DNA of 64,000 nucleotides from Nocardia rhizosphaerihabitans (GCF_014646295.1 NZ_BMNE01000003.1:429965-493964); one strand, 5' to 3'. Shown: positions 34,682 to 44,379, counted from the first letter of the stretch. Numbers and translations are program-made. The notes: generated by a model from the sequence alone, not told the origin.

Positions 34682-34725
34682 CGGGCGGAGCCGGCCGGAT
34701 CGCTCGATCCGGCCGACTCCGCCCG
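34682..34725. terminator. Bidirectional intrinsic terminator
   Basis: 20-bp arms (34682-34701 and 34706-34725) with a single mismatch and a GCTC loop, between the convergent alcohol dehydrogenase and TetR genes. Confidence 0.85.
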
Positions 34726-34774
34726 AATCTGTAGATCGGGCCCGCACCACCACCGCCGCGCCCGATCAGTGCGA

Positions 34775-35380
34775 CTAGTGAATCATGGGTGCCAGATACC
34801 GCGCGGCGTACTCCCGCATCTGAGCGTCGTCAGTGAGATCGAGGGTGATCGACGGGAGATTGACGAACGACGCGATGATCCGGATGTAGGTTTCGACAAC
34901 GATGCGCAGCTGGTCACGGGGCATCGTCGCTCCCGCGTACTGCAAAGTATCGGAGATCGCGTCGATCAACTGATTCATCAGTATCCCGGAGTCGTCGGAG
35001 CGCACACCGAGCAGCCGCTCCACGACGTCCGGTTCGATGTCCAGCATCCGCCGCAGGAGCGGAACCTCCTGCAACTGCTTGAACGCCTCGCAGAACGCTT
35101 CGACGAACGCGTCTCGTGCGTTCAAGCCTTTTGCGCTCGCGATCAGGCGAGCCATCCACACTTCTCGCTCCCGAGCGCCAACCGCGGACAGCAGCTCGTC
35201 CCTGTTGGGGAACCGCCGATAGAGCGTGCTCCGACTCACGCCGGAGAGTCGCGCGATCCGGTCCATGCTGGCACGCCGGAAGCCGACCTCGGCGAACTCA
35301 CGGGCCGCAGCGTCAACGATGGCCGCTTCCTGCTGCTCCGGCGTCGCGTCCTTGCGCAGCGGCGGTCGGCGCGTGGTCAT
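34775..35380 (-). CDS. TetR-family transcriptional regulator
   Basis: A 201-residue TetR protein with the HTH at about residues 20-65 (AAIVDAAAREFAEVGFRRAS, then SRSTLYRRFPNRDELLSAVG). ATG 35380. Isolated between terminators and a small membrane-protein gene; no palindromic operator was found upstream, only GTCAC direct repeats at about 35390 and 35397. Target unknown. Confidence 0.85.
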   Translation of the reverse strand: MTTRRPPLRKDATPEQQEAAIVDAAAREFAEVGFRRASMDRIARLSGVSRSTLYRRFPNRDELLSAVGAREREVWMARLIASAKGLNARDAFVEAFCEAFKQLQEVPLLRRMLDIEPDVVERLLGVRSDDSGILMNQLIDAISDTLQYAGATMPRDQLRIVVETYIRIIASFVNLPSITLDLTDDAQMREYAARYLAPMIH

Positions 35381-35568
35381 CAGTCACCTCGGTTCGTCAC
35401 TTACGGGGCCAGACGGTCGCCCCGCGCGCGTCCAACCCTACTCACGGCGCGCCGACGGACTCGCGGCGGCGCGCCTGATCACGGCAGGGTCAGCTTGCTC
35501 GCAGGGCGAATCGAGCGGCAGGCGAAGCGAACCGGCTGCCTGGTGATGAGCGCCCGATCGAACCGTAT

Positions 35569-35907
35569 TCATTCTCCTGGCCTGGGAGAGTGCGGGGCCG
35601 AATCGCTGATATCCGCGACGGGCACGATTCGTCCGGCTTCGACGAGTATGTGGAACGCCATGGCCTTGCGCTCGCAGGATTCACGTCGGCATCGCACGTG
35701 TTCGCGCATTTGCCAGTGTGCCTGGGCGACGGTGAATCCGACGAGCGGCGCGTGATGGATGTCGTCGGTCGTATCCTGGGCGGCTTTCCGTCCGGCAGCT
35801 TCCTTGGCCACGCGGTAGTGCACGATGGTCGATGTCGCGAACGAGAGTGTCACCACCACGGCGATGGCTCCGAGAATCATTGCAGCGTACTGCAATACGC
35901 TGTTCAA
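35569..35907 (-). CDS. Small single-pass membrane protein, unknown function
   Basis: A 112-residue protein with an N-terminal hydrophobic helix (AAMILGAIAVVVTLSFATS) followed by a charged cytoplasmic or external tail with two cysteines (RCRRESCERK). The frame is open to 36006, but a TTG at 35907 with GAGAGG 9 nt upstream gives a natural start directly before the helix; Met10 is the next alternative. It lies 95 bp downstream of fadB-2 in the same orientation. I do not recognise the family. Confidence 0.55.
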   Translation of the reverse strand: MNSVLQYAAMILGAIAVVVTLSFATSTIVHYRVAKEAAGRKAAQDTTDDIHHAPLVGFTVAQAHWQMREHVRCRRESCERKAMAFHILVEAGRIVPVADISDSAPHSPRPGE

Positions 35908-36002
35908 TGATGTGATCCTCTCAATCCGTACTGCTCCAGCGCAGCGCGCTGTACCCCGAGCGGAGCCGAGCCTTGGTGAGGGGCACGGCTCCGCTCCGGA
36001 CG

Positions 36003-38150
36003 TCACTCGCGAAGCGACGCGGGTACGTGGAATCGCTCGCCGTACTTTGCCGCGAGCTCATCGGCACGCCGCACGAACGCGGCCTTGCCCTCGCCTTCGT
36101 AGCCGGCGATGAACTGGTGCACGCCACCGGTCCAACCCGGGTAACCGATGCCGAAGATCGAGCCGATGTTGGCGTCGGCCGAGGTGGTGAGCACACCCTC
36201 GTCGAAGCACTTCTGGGTCTCGATCGCCTCGATGAACAGCATCCGGTCGATCAGATCGCGGATCGGCACGGTCTCACCCGCCACCGAGTCGTACTCGGTG
36301 CGCAGGCCCGGCCACAGCTTCAGCCGCTTGCCGCTCTCGTCGTATTCGTAGAAGCCCGCCTTCTCCAGGCGACCCGGACGACCCTGCGCCAGCATGAATT
36401 CCATGACGCGGTAGGCGGGATGGTCCACCGGCATGGTGACCTCGCCACGCTCGGCGGCCTCGCGGGTCTCGTTGGCGACCTTCTCCATGAGCTTCAGGTT
36501 GAGCTCGTCGGCCAGCTGCAGCGGAGGCGCCGGGTAGCCGGCCTGCGCGCCCGCCTGCTCGATGGTCGCCGGCTCGATGCCCTCGGTGAGCATCCCGATC
36601 GCCTCGTGGATGAAGGTGGTGATCACCCGCGAGGTGAAGAAGCCACGGCTGTCGTTGACCACGATCGGCGTCTTGCGGATCGACAGGGTGTAGTCGAAGA
36701 CGCGGGCCAGCGCTTCGTCAGAAGTCTTCTCGCCCTTGATGATCTCGACCAGCGGCATCTTGTCTACGGGGGAGAAGAAGTGGATGCCGATGAAGTCCTG
36801 CTCGCGCTTGACCCCCGTCGCCAGACCGCTGATCGGCAGGGTGGAGGTGTTGGAACCCAGCAGCGCGTCGGGTTCGACGATGTCCTCGATCTCCTGGAAC
36901 ACCTTGTGCTTGAGCTCGGTGTTCTCGAAGACGGCCTCGATCACGAAGTCGACGCCGGCGAAGTCGTCCGCCGAGGCCGTCGGGGTGATCCGGTCCAGCA
37001 GCGCCTTGGACTTCTCCTCGGTGGTCTTGCCATGTGAGAGCGCCTTGGCTTCGAGCTTCTCGCTGTAGTTCTTGCCGCGTTCGGCAGCCTCCATGGTGAC
37101 GTCCTTGAGGACGACCTCGTAGCCGGCCTGCGCGGAGACGTAGGCGATGCCCGCGCCCATCATGCCTGCCCCGAGCACGCCGATCTTGCGGATCTCGCGG
37201 TTGGGGATGTCCTTCGGACGGGAGCCGCCGTTGTTGATCGACTGCAGATCGAGGAAGAACGCCTGCATCATGTTCTTCGCCACCGGACCGGTCACCAGGG
37301 AGATGAAGTAGCGCGACTCGATCAGCGACGCGTCGTCGAAACCGACCTGCGCACCCTCGACCGCCGCCGCCATGATGGCGCGCGGCGCGGGCATGTTGGT
37401 GCCCTTGAGCTGTTTGCGCAGGTTGGCCGGGAACGCGGGCAGGCTCGACGCCAGCGCGGGCGAGGACGGGCTGCCGCCGGGGATCTTGAAACCCTGGACA
37501 TCCCACGGCTGCACGCACGCCTGCGGGTTCGCGGCGATCCACGCCTTCGCGGCGGGCACGAGCTCGGCGATCGAGCCGACCAGCTCGTCGACCAGGCCGA
37601 TTTCCTTGGCCTTGGCCGGGCTGTTGCGCTGGCCCTGCAGCAGCACACCCATCAGCGCGTTCTGGATACCGAGCATGCGCACGGTGCGGGTGATGCCGCC
37701 GCCCGCGGGCAGCAGTCCCAGGCTCACCTCGGGCAGACCGATCTGGCTGCCCTTCACCTCGGCCGCGATGCGGTGGTGACAGGCGAGCGCGATCTCGAGG
37801 CCGCCGCCGAGGGCAGCACCGTTGATGGCCGCGACGACCGGCTTGCCGAGCAGCTCGAGCCGGCGCAGCGCGCCCTTGATCTGGTCGAGCTCGGCCATGA
37901 ACGACTCCGCCTGATCCGGCGTGGTCAAGATCATGTCCTTGATGTCGCCGCCGGCGAAGAAGGTCTTCTTCGCCGAGGTGAGCACGACACCGATGATGTC
38001 GTCCTTCTCGTCCTCGAGGCGCTCGACGGTCGTGGTCATCGACGCCTTGTACAGGGCGTTCATGGTGTTGGCGCCCTGGTTGGGGTCGTCCATGGTGAGC
38101 ACGACGATGCCGTCGGCATCGCGCTCCCAACCGATCATGTTCTCGGTCAT
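36003..38150 (-). CDS. fadB: FadB paralogue: enoyl-CoA hydratase / 3-hydroxyacyl-CoA dehydrogenase
   Basis: A 715-residue bifunctional enzyme with the same architecture as the gene at 28438. Crotonase domain: KKTFFAGGDIKDM, NGAALGGGLEIAL, LPEVSLGLLPAGGG. Dehydrogenase: VLGAGMMGAGIAYVSAQ near residue 335, catalytic His in GIHFFSPVDKMPLVEII near 460, NDSRGFFTSRV; C-terminal GYPGWTGGVHQFI. ATG 38150 lies 8 bp after fadA-2, the same spacing as in the first pair. Operator site A controls the pair. Confidence 0.95.
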   Translation of the reverse strand: MTENMIGWERDADGIVVLTMDDPNQGANTMNALYKASMTTTVERLEDEKDDIIGVVLTSAKKTFFAGGDIKDMILTTPDQAESFMAELDQIKGALRRLELLGKPVVAAINGAALGGGLEIALACHHRIAAEVKGSQIGLPEVSLGLLPAGGGITRTVRMLGIQNALMGVLLQGQRNSPAKAKEIGLVDELVGSIAELVPAAKAWIAANPQACVQPWDVQGFKIPGGSPSSPALASSLPAFPANLRKQLKGTNMPAPRAIMAAAVEGAQVGFDDASLIESRYFISLVTGPVAKNMMQAFFLDLQSINNGGSRPKDIPNREIRKIGVLGAGMMGAGIAYVSAQAGYEVVLKDVTMEAAERGKNYSEKLEAKALSHGKTTEEKSKALLDRITPTASADDFAGVDFVIEAVFENTELKHKVFQEIEDIVEPDALLGSNTSTLPISGLATGVKREQDFIGIHFFSPVDKMPLVEIIKGEKTSDEALARVFDYTLSIRKTPIVVNDSRGFFTSRVITTFIHEAIGMLTEGIEPATIEQAGAQAGYPAPPLQLADELNLKLMEKVANETREAAERGEVTMPVDHPAYRVMEFMLAQGRPGRLEKAGFYEYDESGKRLKLWPGLRTEYDSVAGETVPIRDLIDRMLFIEAIETQKCFDEGVLTTSADANIGSIFGIGYPGWTGGVHQFIAGYEGEGKAAFVRRADELAAKYGERFHVPASLRE

Positions 38151-38158
38151 CGGAAGAA

Positions 38159-39370
38159 TCACACCCTCTCGATGATCGTCGCGACGCCCATGCCGCCGGC
38201 CACACACAGCGTGAGCAGCGCGTACCGGCCGTTGCGGCGCTCGAGCTCGTCGATCATGGTGCCGGTGATCATCGCGCCGGTGGCGCCGAGCGGGTGGCCC
38301 ATCGCGATCGCACCGCCGTTGACGTTGAGCTTCTCGTCCGGGATGTTCAGATCCTTCTGGAACTTCAGGACGACGGCGGCGAACGCCTCGTTGATCTCGA
38401 ACAGGTCGATGTCGTCGACCGTCAGCCCCGCCAGCGCTAGGGCCTTCTCGGAGGCCGGCGTCGGGCCGGTCAGCATGATGGTGGCGTCGGCGCCGCTGGT
38501 CGCGGTCGCGACGACGCGGGCGCGCGGGGTCATGCCGGAGGCCCGACCCGCTTCCTCGGAACCGACCAGCAGCAGCGCCGCACCGTCGACGATGCCCGAG
38601 CTGTTGCCGCCGTGGTGCACGTGGGTGATGTCCTCGACCCAGTGGTACTTCTGTAGCGCCACCGCGTCGAAGCCACCTGCCTCGCCGAGCGCGGCGAACG
38701 ACGGCTCGAGCCGGCCCAGATCCGCGACGGTGGTGCCGGGGCGCATGTGCTCGTCGTGATCGAGCACGACCAGGCCGTTGACGTCCTTGACCGGAACCAC
38801 GCTCTTGGCGAAGTAGCCGCCGGTCCAGGCCGCGGCGGCGAGCTGCTGCGAACGCACCGCGTAGGCGTCGACGTCTTCGCGGCTGAAGCCCTCCATCGTG
38901 GCGATCAGGTCGGCACCGATGCCCTGCGGGGCGTAACCGATGTCGTAGTTGGTCGCCGGATCGGCCACGATGGCACCGCCGTCGGAGCCCATCGGGACCC
39001 GCGACATGGATTCGACACCACCGGCGAGCACGAGCTCGTCGAAGCCCGAACGGACCTTCTGCGCGGCCAGATTGACTGTCTCGAGGCCCGACCCGCAGAA
39101 GCGGTTGAGCTGCACGCCGCCCACGGTGTTGGGCATCTTCGCGGCGAGGACCGCGGTGCGCGCGATGTCGCCACCCTGGTCGCCGATCGGGGAGACGACG
39201 CCGAGCAGAACGTCGGAGATGCGATCCTCGTCCAGATCGGGGAACCGGCTACGGAGTTCGTCGATAAGTCCGACGACGAGATCGACGGGTTTCACCGAAT
39301 GCAGCGAGCCCTTCTTGACTTTGCCGCGCGGCGTACGGAGCGCGTCGAATATGAATGCCTCAGTCGGCAC
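38159..39370 (-). CDS. fadA: FadA paralogue: acetyl-CoA C-acyltransferase
   Basis: A 403-residue thiolase with complete catalytic set: [59 protein letters not shown]. It begins [16 protein letters not shown] after a GTG at 39370 that has AAGGA 8 nt upstream; ATG 39394 is an alternative. Co-transcribed with fadB-2. A promoter (TTGACC, 19-nt spacer, TAACAT) with operator site A between the boxes lies 115-145 bp upstream. Confidence 0.94.
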   Translation of the reverse strand: MPTEAFIFDALRTPRGKVKKGSLHSVKPVDLVVGLIDELRSRFPDLDEDRISDVLLGVVSPIGDQGGDIARTAVLAAKMPNTVGGVQLNRFCGSGLETVNLAAQKVRSGFDELVLAGGVESMSRVPMGSDGGAIVADPATNYDIGYAPQGIGADLIATMEGFSREDVDAYAVRSQQLAAAAWTGGYFAKSVVPVKDVNGLVVLDHDEHMRPGTTVADLGRLEPSFAALGEAGGFDAVALQKYHWVEDITHVHHGGNSSGIVDGAALLLVGSEEAGRASGMTPRARVVATATSGADATIMLTGPTPASEKALALAGLTVDDIDLFEINEAFAAVVLKFQKDLNIPDEKLNVNGGAIAMGHPLGATGAMITGTMIDELERRNGRYALLTLCVAGGMGVATIIERV

Positions 39371-39496
39371 GTCGTAGTTCCTTTCGTGATGCATCTCCCT
39401 GCCGCGCGCCCGGTGGCGATTCTGCGGGGAGCGCGGGGCGACACCCTCGGCCGAAGAACGGCAGCAAGGTCCGGATCGCATGTCATGTTAGCAGGG

Positions 39497-39514
39497 TGAC
39501 CGTACGGGCGGTCA
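39497..39514. promoter_or_regulatory. Operator site A (TetR-type, upstream of fadA-2)
   Basis: TGACCGTACGGGCGGTCA, an exact match to the shared 18-bp operator TGACCGTACGGNCGGTCA. On the minus strand it overlaps TTGACC (39515-39510) and the spacer before TAACAT (39490-39485), so a bound repressor would block the fadA-2/fadB-2 promoter. Confidence 0.8.
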
Positions 39515-39572
39515 ATATACATGCGGGGAATCGATGCATCGCCTCAACGCATTGCGGGTTGTCGGCATCGGC

Positions 39573-40796
39573 TCAGCACGTGGTTGGCGCGACCTTTCCG
39601 GCGAACCGGTCAGCGAGGTAGGGGATCGCGTAGTCGATGCCGCGCGCTGCCTCGACGAGGTGCTCGCTGCCGGGAATCGCCAGGTGCTCGACGCGAACTC
39701 CGTTGGCGCACATGCGATCGACCATCGACATGCCCGACGAATACGGGACCAGCTCGTCACCGGTGGCGTGGTAGTAGAACACCGGCTGCGCGGGCAGACC
39801 CGGTTGTGTCAGCGGGCTGTTCTGCCACATCAGGCTCTCGAGCTTGTCGGCGCCCTCGGTGCTGAGGTGTTTGCCGAAATCGAGTCCGGGATAGCGCGCG
39901 GTGCCATCGAAGATGCAGTCGGCCTGGCTTTCGGCGATGATGCGCCGACCGGTGTCATCGAGGTGAGACTCCAGCTGAGCCTGCGGATACGCCCGCGATT
40001 GCGCGACGAACAGGATTGGCACGCCGCCGCCGAACGGGCCGCCGTTGGCCGTGTCGTAGACCTCGCGCGAGTCGCTGCCCGTACCGCCGTAGGCCAACCC
40101 GGCGAAGTCGAGCTCCGGTGCGTAGGTGGGTTGGTACATGGCCGCGATCAAGCTGGCATAACCACCGCCGGAGTATCCCGTCAGTCCCATGGGGGCATTC
40201 GGGTCGATACCGGCCGGTGCGAAGGACCGCGCGGCGCGGATGCCGTCGAGGACGCCGTGTGCGGTCATCTTCGCGTTGGTGAACAGCGAATCCGGTCCCT
40301 GGTAGTCGGCAACAGCGACGGCCCAGCCGGTGTGCAGGAGCTGCGGCACCGAGGTGACGACATCGCTGACCGCGCCGCCGAGCAGCCCGCCGCCGCGCAG
40401 TGCCAGCGATGGCGCGCACCGCAGACCGACACCGTCTTCCGCGGACTGGAACGACACCAGCGGGCGCGGACCGGGACCAGTCCACGGGGTGTTCGGTACG
40501 AGCACGGTCACCACGGTGGCGGTGGCCTCGCCGGTGTGGTCGGTGGTCTTGTATTTGACCTGCCAGGCCTTGGCGTCGAGCGGGACGGGGCCGGCAGAGG
40601 CGGTGATCGGCCGCGAATCGAGTACCGTGCCGTTGGCCGACCCTGCGATATCGCCTGGTACAGCGTAGAACGGGTCAGCGTCGGGGACGGTCACCGCTGG
40701 GTTGTCCAGCGGTGACGCCGCGATCGGACCGGCCAGCAATACCCCGAGACTCGCGCACACTGCCATGCAGGCGCCGGTGGACTTCTTGCGATACAA
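39573..40796 (-). CDS. Secreted lipase (LIP family, secretory triacylglycerol lipase-like)
   Basis: A 407-residue alpha/beta hydrolase with a signal peptide (YRKKSTGACMAVCASLG, then VLLAGPIAASP). The catalytic Ser is in GLTGYSGGGYAS near residue 195, the Asp likely in HATGDELVPYS near 345, and the His in GSEHLVEA near 380. It would release fatty acids outside the membrane. GTG 40805 opens the frame, but AGGAG overlaps it almost directly and sits 8 nt from a TTG at 40796, which is preferred. It follows the TetR gene at 40812 by a short gap, probably one transcript. Confidence 0.87.
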   Translation of the reverse strand: MYRKKSTGACMAVCASLGVLLAGPIAASPLDNPAVTVPDADPFYAVPGDIAGSANGTVLDSRPITASAGPVPLDAKAWQVKYKTTDHTGEATATVVTVLVPNTPWTGPGPRPLVSFQSAEDGVGLRCAPSLALRGGGLLGGAVSDVVTSVPQLLHTGWAVAVADYQGPDSLFTNAKMTAHGVLDGIRAARSFAPAGIDPNAPMGLTGYSGGGYASLIAAMYQPTYAPELDFAGLAYGGTGSDSREVYDTANGGPFGGGVPILFVAQSRAYPQAQLESHLDDTGRRIIAESQADCIFDGTARYPGLDFGKHLSTEGADKLESLMWQNSPLTQPGLPAQPVFYYHATGDELVPYSSGMSMVDRMCANGVRVEHLAIPGSEHLVEAARGIDYAIPYLADRFAGKVAPTTC

Positions 40797-40811
40797 CGTT
40801 CGCACTCCTGT

Positions 40812-41411
40812 TCAATGGGCGAACGCGCCGAACCAGAGCGCGCGTCCGAGGGTTCGGGTGAAGGCGTCGTCGTCGTCCGCACTGCCGTGCTGCAAGTGTT
40901 CGACCAACGCGTCGTAGGTGCCGCGAATCATGAATCGGGCCAGGTGGATCGGGTCCATATCGGTGCTGATCGAGCCGGCCTGCCGCAATGTGGCGACGCG
41001 CTGGCCGATCACCTCGACGTGACCTTCCATGGCGCGATGCAGGGCATCCTCGATCTCCGGGTGGGCGGCGGTCGCGTCGAAATACGCTTGCCACAGTTCC
41101 GCGTTCGCACGCCCGATGCGCAGCATTCGGCCGATCGTCTCGGCCAGTCCCTTCCAGGATGTAGCCGGTTCCGTCAACCAGAAGTTCGCCGACTCCTGTG
41201 TCGACTCGGCGAGACTGGGAACCGCGATGCGCTGGACCAGAACGCCTTTGCTGGTGAAGTACTTATAGAAACTCGCGCGTGATACATCGGCGAGTTCGAT
41301 AATCGATTCCACCGTCAGATCCGAGAATCGCGTGCCGCCCCGGAGCAGGGTGGCCGCGGCCTCGAACACGCGGCGTTCGGTGGTCGTTCGTCGCCGGCTC
41401 GATGGTGTCAC
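40812..41411 (-). CDS. TetR-family transcriptional regulator
   Basis: A 199-residue TetR protein (ERRVFEAAATLLRGGT, then ADVSRASFYKYFTSKGVLV). GTG start at 41411. Upstream is an A/T-rich stretch (41440-41475, CTTAAATATACATTG) that is a likely promoter. Operon with the secreted lipase, so a role in lipase control is the simplest inference. It does not have the 18-bp operator of the right-half regulon upstream. Confidence 0.85.
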   Translation of the reverse strand: MTPSSRRRTTTERRVFEAAATLLRGGTRFSDLTVESIIELADVSRASFYKYFTSKGVLVQRIAVPSLAESTQESANFWLTEPATSWKGLAETIGRMLRIGRANAELWQAYFDATAAHPEIEDALHRAMEGHVEVIGQRVATLRQAGSISTDMDPIHLARFMIRGTYDALVEHLQHGSADDDDAFTRTLGRALWFGAFAH

Positions 41412-41492
41412 GCGGTCGGTGTCAGTTCAGAGAATGTGTTTTCGTGCACACCTTAAATATACATTGTGTTCAATTAGTGCAACGGCGTTCGG

Positions 41493-42719
41493 TCAATGCA
41501 GCAGAAGAAGAACCTGGAGTTCGCCGATCAGGAAGCCGAGGATGGCGCCGACCGTCACGATCTTCCACTCGTCCTGCTTGAAGGCGGGCCGTAGGAGGCC
41601 CTCGTACTCGTCGGAAGTCATCAGCTTCATCTTCTCGACGATGAGGGAGTTCACATCGAGGGCGTGCATCGTGTAGTGCTCGATGCTCTGCGTCTCCTCG
41701 GGCAGGCGGGTGCGGACCGTGTGGACGATGTCCTTCTTGATGAAGTCCAGGTTGCCGACCGCCAGCTGGACCAGCGGCTTGGCTATGCCCATCTGCTGGT
41801 CGAGTACACGGTCGATCTCGTGCTCGACGAGGGAGAAGAGGCGGTCGGACTGTGGCCCGGTGAGCATGGCGTCGATCATGTTGGCGGGGGAGAGGATTTC
41901 GGTCGCGATCAAGCTTCCGTAGTCGACGGCGACGGTCTCACGGCGCTTGTGGAACATCCCCTGCCAGCGGAAGATGCCGAGGTACCGGCGAGGTTCGATC
42001 GGGCGGAAGACCATCTGCAGGGCCAGCCAGTCGGTCGAGTATCCAACGAACGCGCCGAACAGCGGCATGATCAGGGCCGAGTGGGTGAGCGCCCAGACCG
42101 CGGCTTGGACGATGCCGAGTGCGAAACCGAAGTACAGGCCCGACCTGACGATGAATCGCATCTCGGGCGCGGCGAGATCGCGGATCATCCGCACCGACAA
42201 CGCCTTGTCCTTCATCAGGGCGTTGATGGCCATCGTGCGCAGGTCGAAAACGACGTTCACGTTCGCTTTGAGGTCGTCCATCATCTCGGCGATGATCTTG
42301 GGCGCGTCGGCCTGGATACGCTGCAGGAGCAGGCGCCGGGCCGCGGGCGGGACGAGCTCCCACAGGCCGGGCCGGTGCCGCATCATGATCTCGTCGACGA
42401 GTTCCTCGACGGTGGCCAGCAGCGGTCCCTGGACATGCTTGGCCAGCTCGGCTGGATCGATGCGGTCGATGATCTCCTGCGGGTCGACCAGTCGCGAGAG
42501 CATGAGATCGACCGCCACGGTGGCCATCCGGGCGGAATAGCGCGGAATCAGGCCCTGCCACCCGAGATAGGGCGGTATTCCGACGAATTCCAGCGGCCGG
42601 AACAGCATTTCGACTGCTACGAGTTTGGTCAGGTAACCGATCGCCGCGGCGATGAACGGCATCGCGGCGTACAGGTACCAATGTTGCTGAACGTCAGCGA
42701 CGATGCCTGACCAGTCCAA
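41493..42719 (-). CDS. DUF445 family membrane protein at the end of the mce operon
   Basis: A 408-residue protein with two DUF445 repeats: GYLTKLVAVEMLFRPLEFVG near residue 25 and GYSTDWLALQMVFRPIEP near 215. Hydrophobic helices lie at the N terminus, in the middle (FALGIVQAAVWALTHSAL) and at the C terminus (VGAILGFLIGELQVLLLL). The long charged helices between them resemble a periplasm/envelope-spanning scaffold. The frame overlaps the Mas gene, but a TTG at 42719 with AAGGA 7 nt upstream begins the conserved part. Placed 34 bp after Mas, likely part of the import system; function unknown. Confidence 0.82.
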   Translation of the reverse strand: MDWSGIVADVQQHWYLYAAMPFIAAAIGYLTKLVAVEMLFRPLEFVGIPPYLGWQGLIPRYSARMATVAVDLMLSRLVDPQEIIDRIDPAELAKHVQGPLLATVEELVDEIMMRHRPGLWELVPPAARRLLLQRIQADAPKIIAEMMDDLKANVNVVFDLRTMAINALMKDKALSVRMIRDLAAPEMRFIVRSGLYFGFALGIVQAAVWALTHSALIMPLFGAFVGYSTDWLALQMVFRPIEPRRYLGIFRWQGMFHKRRETVAVDYGSLIATEILSPANMIDAMLTGPQSDRLFSLVEHEIDRVLDQQMGIAKPLVQLAVGNLDFIKKDIVHTVRTRLPEETQSIEHYTMHALDVNSLIVEKMKLMTSDEYEGLLRPAFKQDEWKIVTVGAILGFLIGELQVLLLLH

Positions 42720-42753
42720 TTGCTCATCCTTGCTGAAGTTGTGACCTACCGCG

Positions 42754-43359
42754 CTACTTGGCTGGTAGTGCGTCGAGGCCGCCGCCGACCTCGGTGATCT
42801 TCCAGCCGTCGTTCTTGTCGAGGGTGACGGTGTAGGTGACCGTCGTGCGCCCGCCCTGGGGTGACTGCGCACTGGTGGAATCGACATCGAGGAAGGCGTT
42901 GACCCTGTAGACGCCACCGGACTCCGACTTCACCGCGGCCTGGACCGGTGTCGCCTTCGACGTCCACTGCAACGGCAGGATGATCTGCTCCAGCTGCGTC
43001 GCGGTGGCATCGAACTTCGCCGAGAGCTGCGGGGTCGTGTTGGCCTTGAGCTTGGCCAGCCACGCTTTCGGATCGCGATAGTCGATGGTGGACGCGCCGA
43101 CCGCATAGTCCATCGCGGCCTGTTCGGCCTGCTTGTCCGCGGCGGCGCGCGCATCCCGATCGGATAGTTCGCCGCGCTCCGACAAGTACAGCGCGCCGAA
43201 GGTCACCGTGGTCACCGCCAACCCGGCGACGCAGGCGACAGTAGCGACCGTGGACAGGCGCACACTGATCTGGCGCGGCTCCGCGGCACCCGTCGGCTTC
43301 TCGGTGGCCTCGCCGGCCTTCTTCTCGGTCTCGGCGGGCTTTTCGTCAGTGGTGTTCAT
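42754..43359 (-). CDS. Mce-associated membrane protein (Mas)
   Basis: A 201-residue protein with an acidic/lysine-rich cytoplasmic start, one transmembrane helix (VATVACVAGLAVTTVTFGAL, residues about 38-57) and an extracytoplasmic NTF2-like domain ending in WKITEVGGGLDALP. Typical Mas protein that stabilises Mce complexes. Only one Mas is encoded here, whereas many mce operons have two or more. Confidence 0.88.
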   Translation of the reverse strand: MNTTDEKPAETEKKAGEATEKPTGAAEPRQISVRLSTVATVACVAGLAVTTVTFGALYLSERGELSDRDARAAADKQAEQAAMDYAVGASTIDYRDPKAWLAKLKANTTPQLSAKFDATATQLEQIILPLQWTSKATPVQAAVKSESGGVYRVNAFLDVDSTSAQSPQGGRTTVTYTVTLDKNDGWKITEVGGGLDALPAK

Positions 43360-43389
43360 GAGGACTCCGGTTCGGCTGTGAAAGGGGAT

Positions 43390-44379
43390 CTATTTAACGG
43401 TGACCTGCAGGCGGACAGTGCCGTTCGCGCCGACCGTGGCCAGCGCGGTGCTGATCAGGGCCGAGATATCCAGCGGCGCCAGCGCTGCGGGAATCGGTGT
43501 GGTCATCGGCCGCAGGATCGGCGCCAGCTCGGCCATTCCCGGCCCGAGTTCGGCCAGCAACTTTTCGGTCCGGTGGAGGAAGGGAATCAGCCCGTCGCCG
43601 GTGAGGTAGTCGTTCGGTGCGTCGCCGACTTCGTACAGCTGCGAGGAGACCTCGATGACCTCGTCGAGGCTCGCGGCGAGGGTTTTCCAGGCCGGCCCCG
43701 ACTCGGCGAGCGCGGGGCCCGACCAGGACATGTCGTCCCCCATGGTCTGCAGGTCGTTGAGCAGACCGCGCAGCAGGGTGGTGCGGCTGAGAATCGTGGC
43801 GGCCAGCAGTGTGTTCGCCCGCTCCAGGCGCGGCACTTCGTTCTCGATCCCGGTCAGCGCCTTGTCGAAGGTGGTCACCAGGCTCGTGATGGCCTTCGGG
43901 TCCAGCTGATCGATGACGGCGACCGCTTTCGCGGCCAGGTCGGGGATCAGCGTCGGGGCCGGTGCGCTGCGCGCGTCGAGCAGTTGGTTGTCGCTGATGT
44001 AAGGCGCCTGGTCGGCGGTGGGCTTGAAGTTGAGGTAGGGCTCGCCGAGCGCCGAGAGGTTCTCGATCCGCACCTCACTGGCCGCCGGAATCCGGTAGGG
44101 AGCGTTGATCCGGAACTGGATCTCCACCCCACCGGTGACCTTCTGGATCTCGGTGACCTTGCCGACCTGGATGCCGGTGAGCAGCACGGGAGTGTTGACG
44201 CCCAACGTGCCCGAGTTGGCCAGCAGCATCCGGGCCGTCGTGTGCTCGGCGAACGGATTGAGCTTCAGCAGGCCGAAGGCGACGTAGGAACTGCCGATCA
44301 GGAGCACGGCCGCGATGGCGGCCAGCGACGCGATCGAGCTCGGCTTGACGCGACTGATGTCGAAGAATCGGGCACTCAT
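43390..44379 (-). CDS. mceF: MceF, Mce-family lipid transfer protein
   Basis: A 329-residue MCE protein with an N-terminal membrane anchor (ASLAAIAAVLLIGSSYVAFG), the MCE/MlaD domain (ARMLLANSGTLGVNTPVLLTG, residues about 48-125 in all) and a long helical segment. One of six subunits forming the hexameric transfer tunnel. ATG 44379 overlaps the mceE stop by 4 nt; the frame continues upstream inside mceE. Confidence 0.92.
   Translation of the reverse strand: MSARFFDISRVKPSSIASLAAIAAVLLIGSSYVAFGLLKLNPFAEHTTARMLLANSGTLGVNTPVLLTGIQVGKVTEIQKVTGGVEIQFRINAPYRIPAASEVRIENLSALGEPYLNFKPTADQAPYISDNQLLDARSAPAPTLIPDLAAKAVAVIDQLDPKAITSLVTTFDKALTGIENEVPRLERANTLLAATILSRTTLLRGLLNDLQTMGDDMSWSGPALAESGPAWKTLAASLDEVIEVSSQLYEVGDAPNDYLTGDGLIPFLHRTEKLLAELGPGMAELAPILRPMTTPIPAALAPLDISALISTALATVGANGTVRLQVTVK

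Noticed and set aside
31991..34753. 920-codon minus-strand open frame
   Set aside because: Antisense to intact aldehyde and alcohol dehydrogenases and across a terminator; composition is that of a shadow frame.
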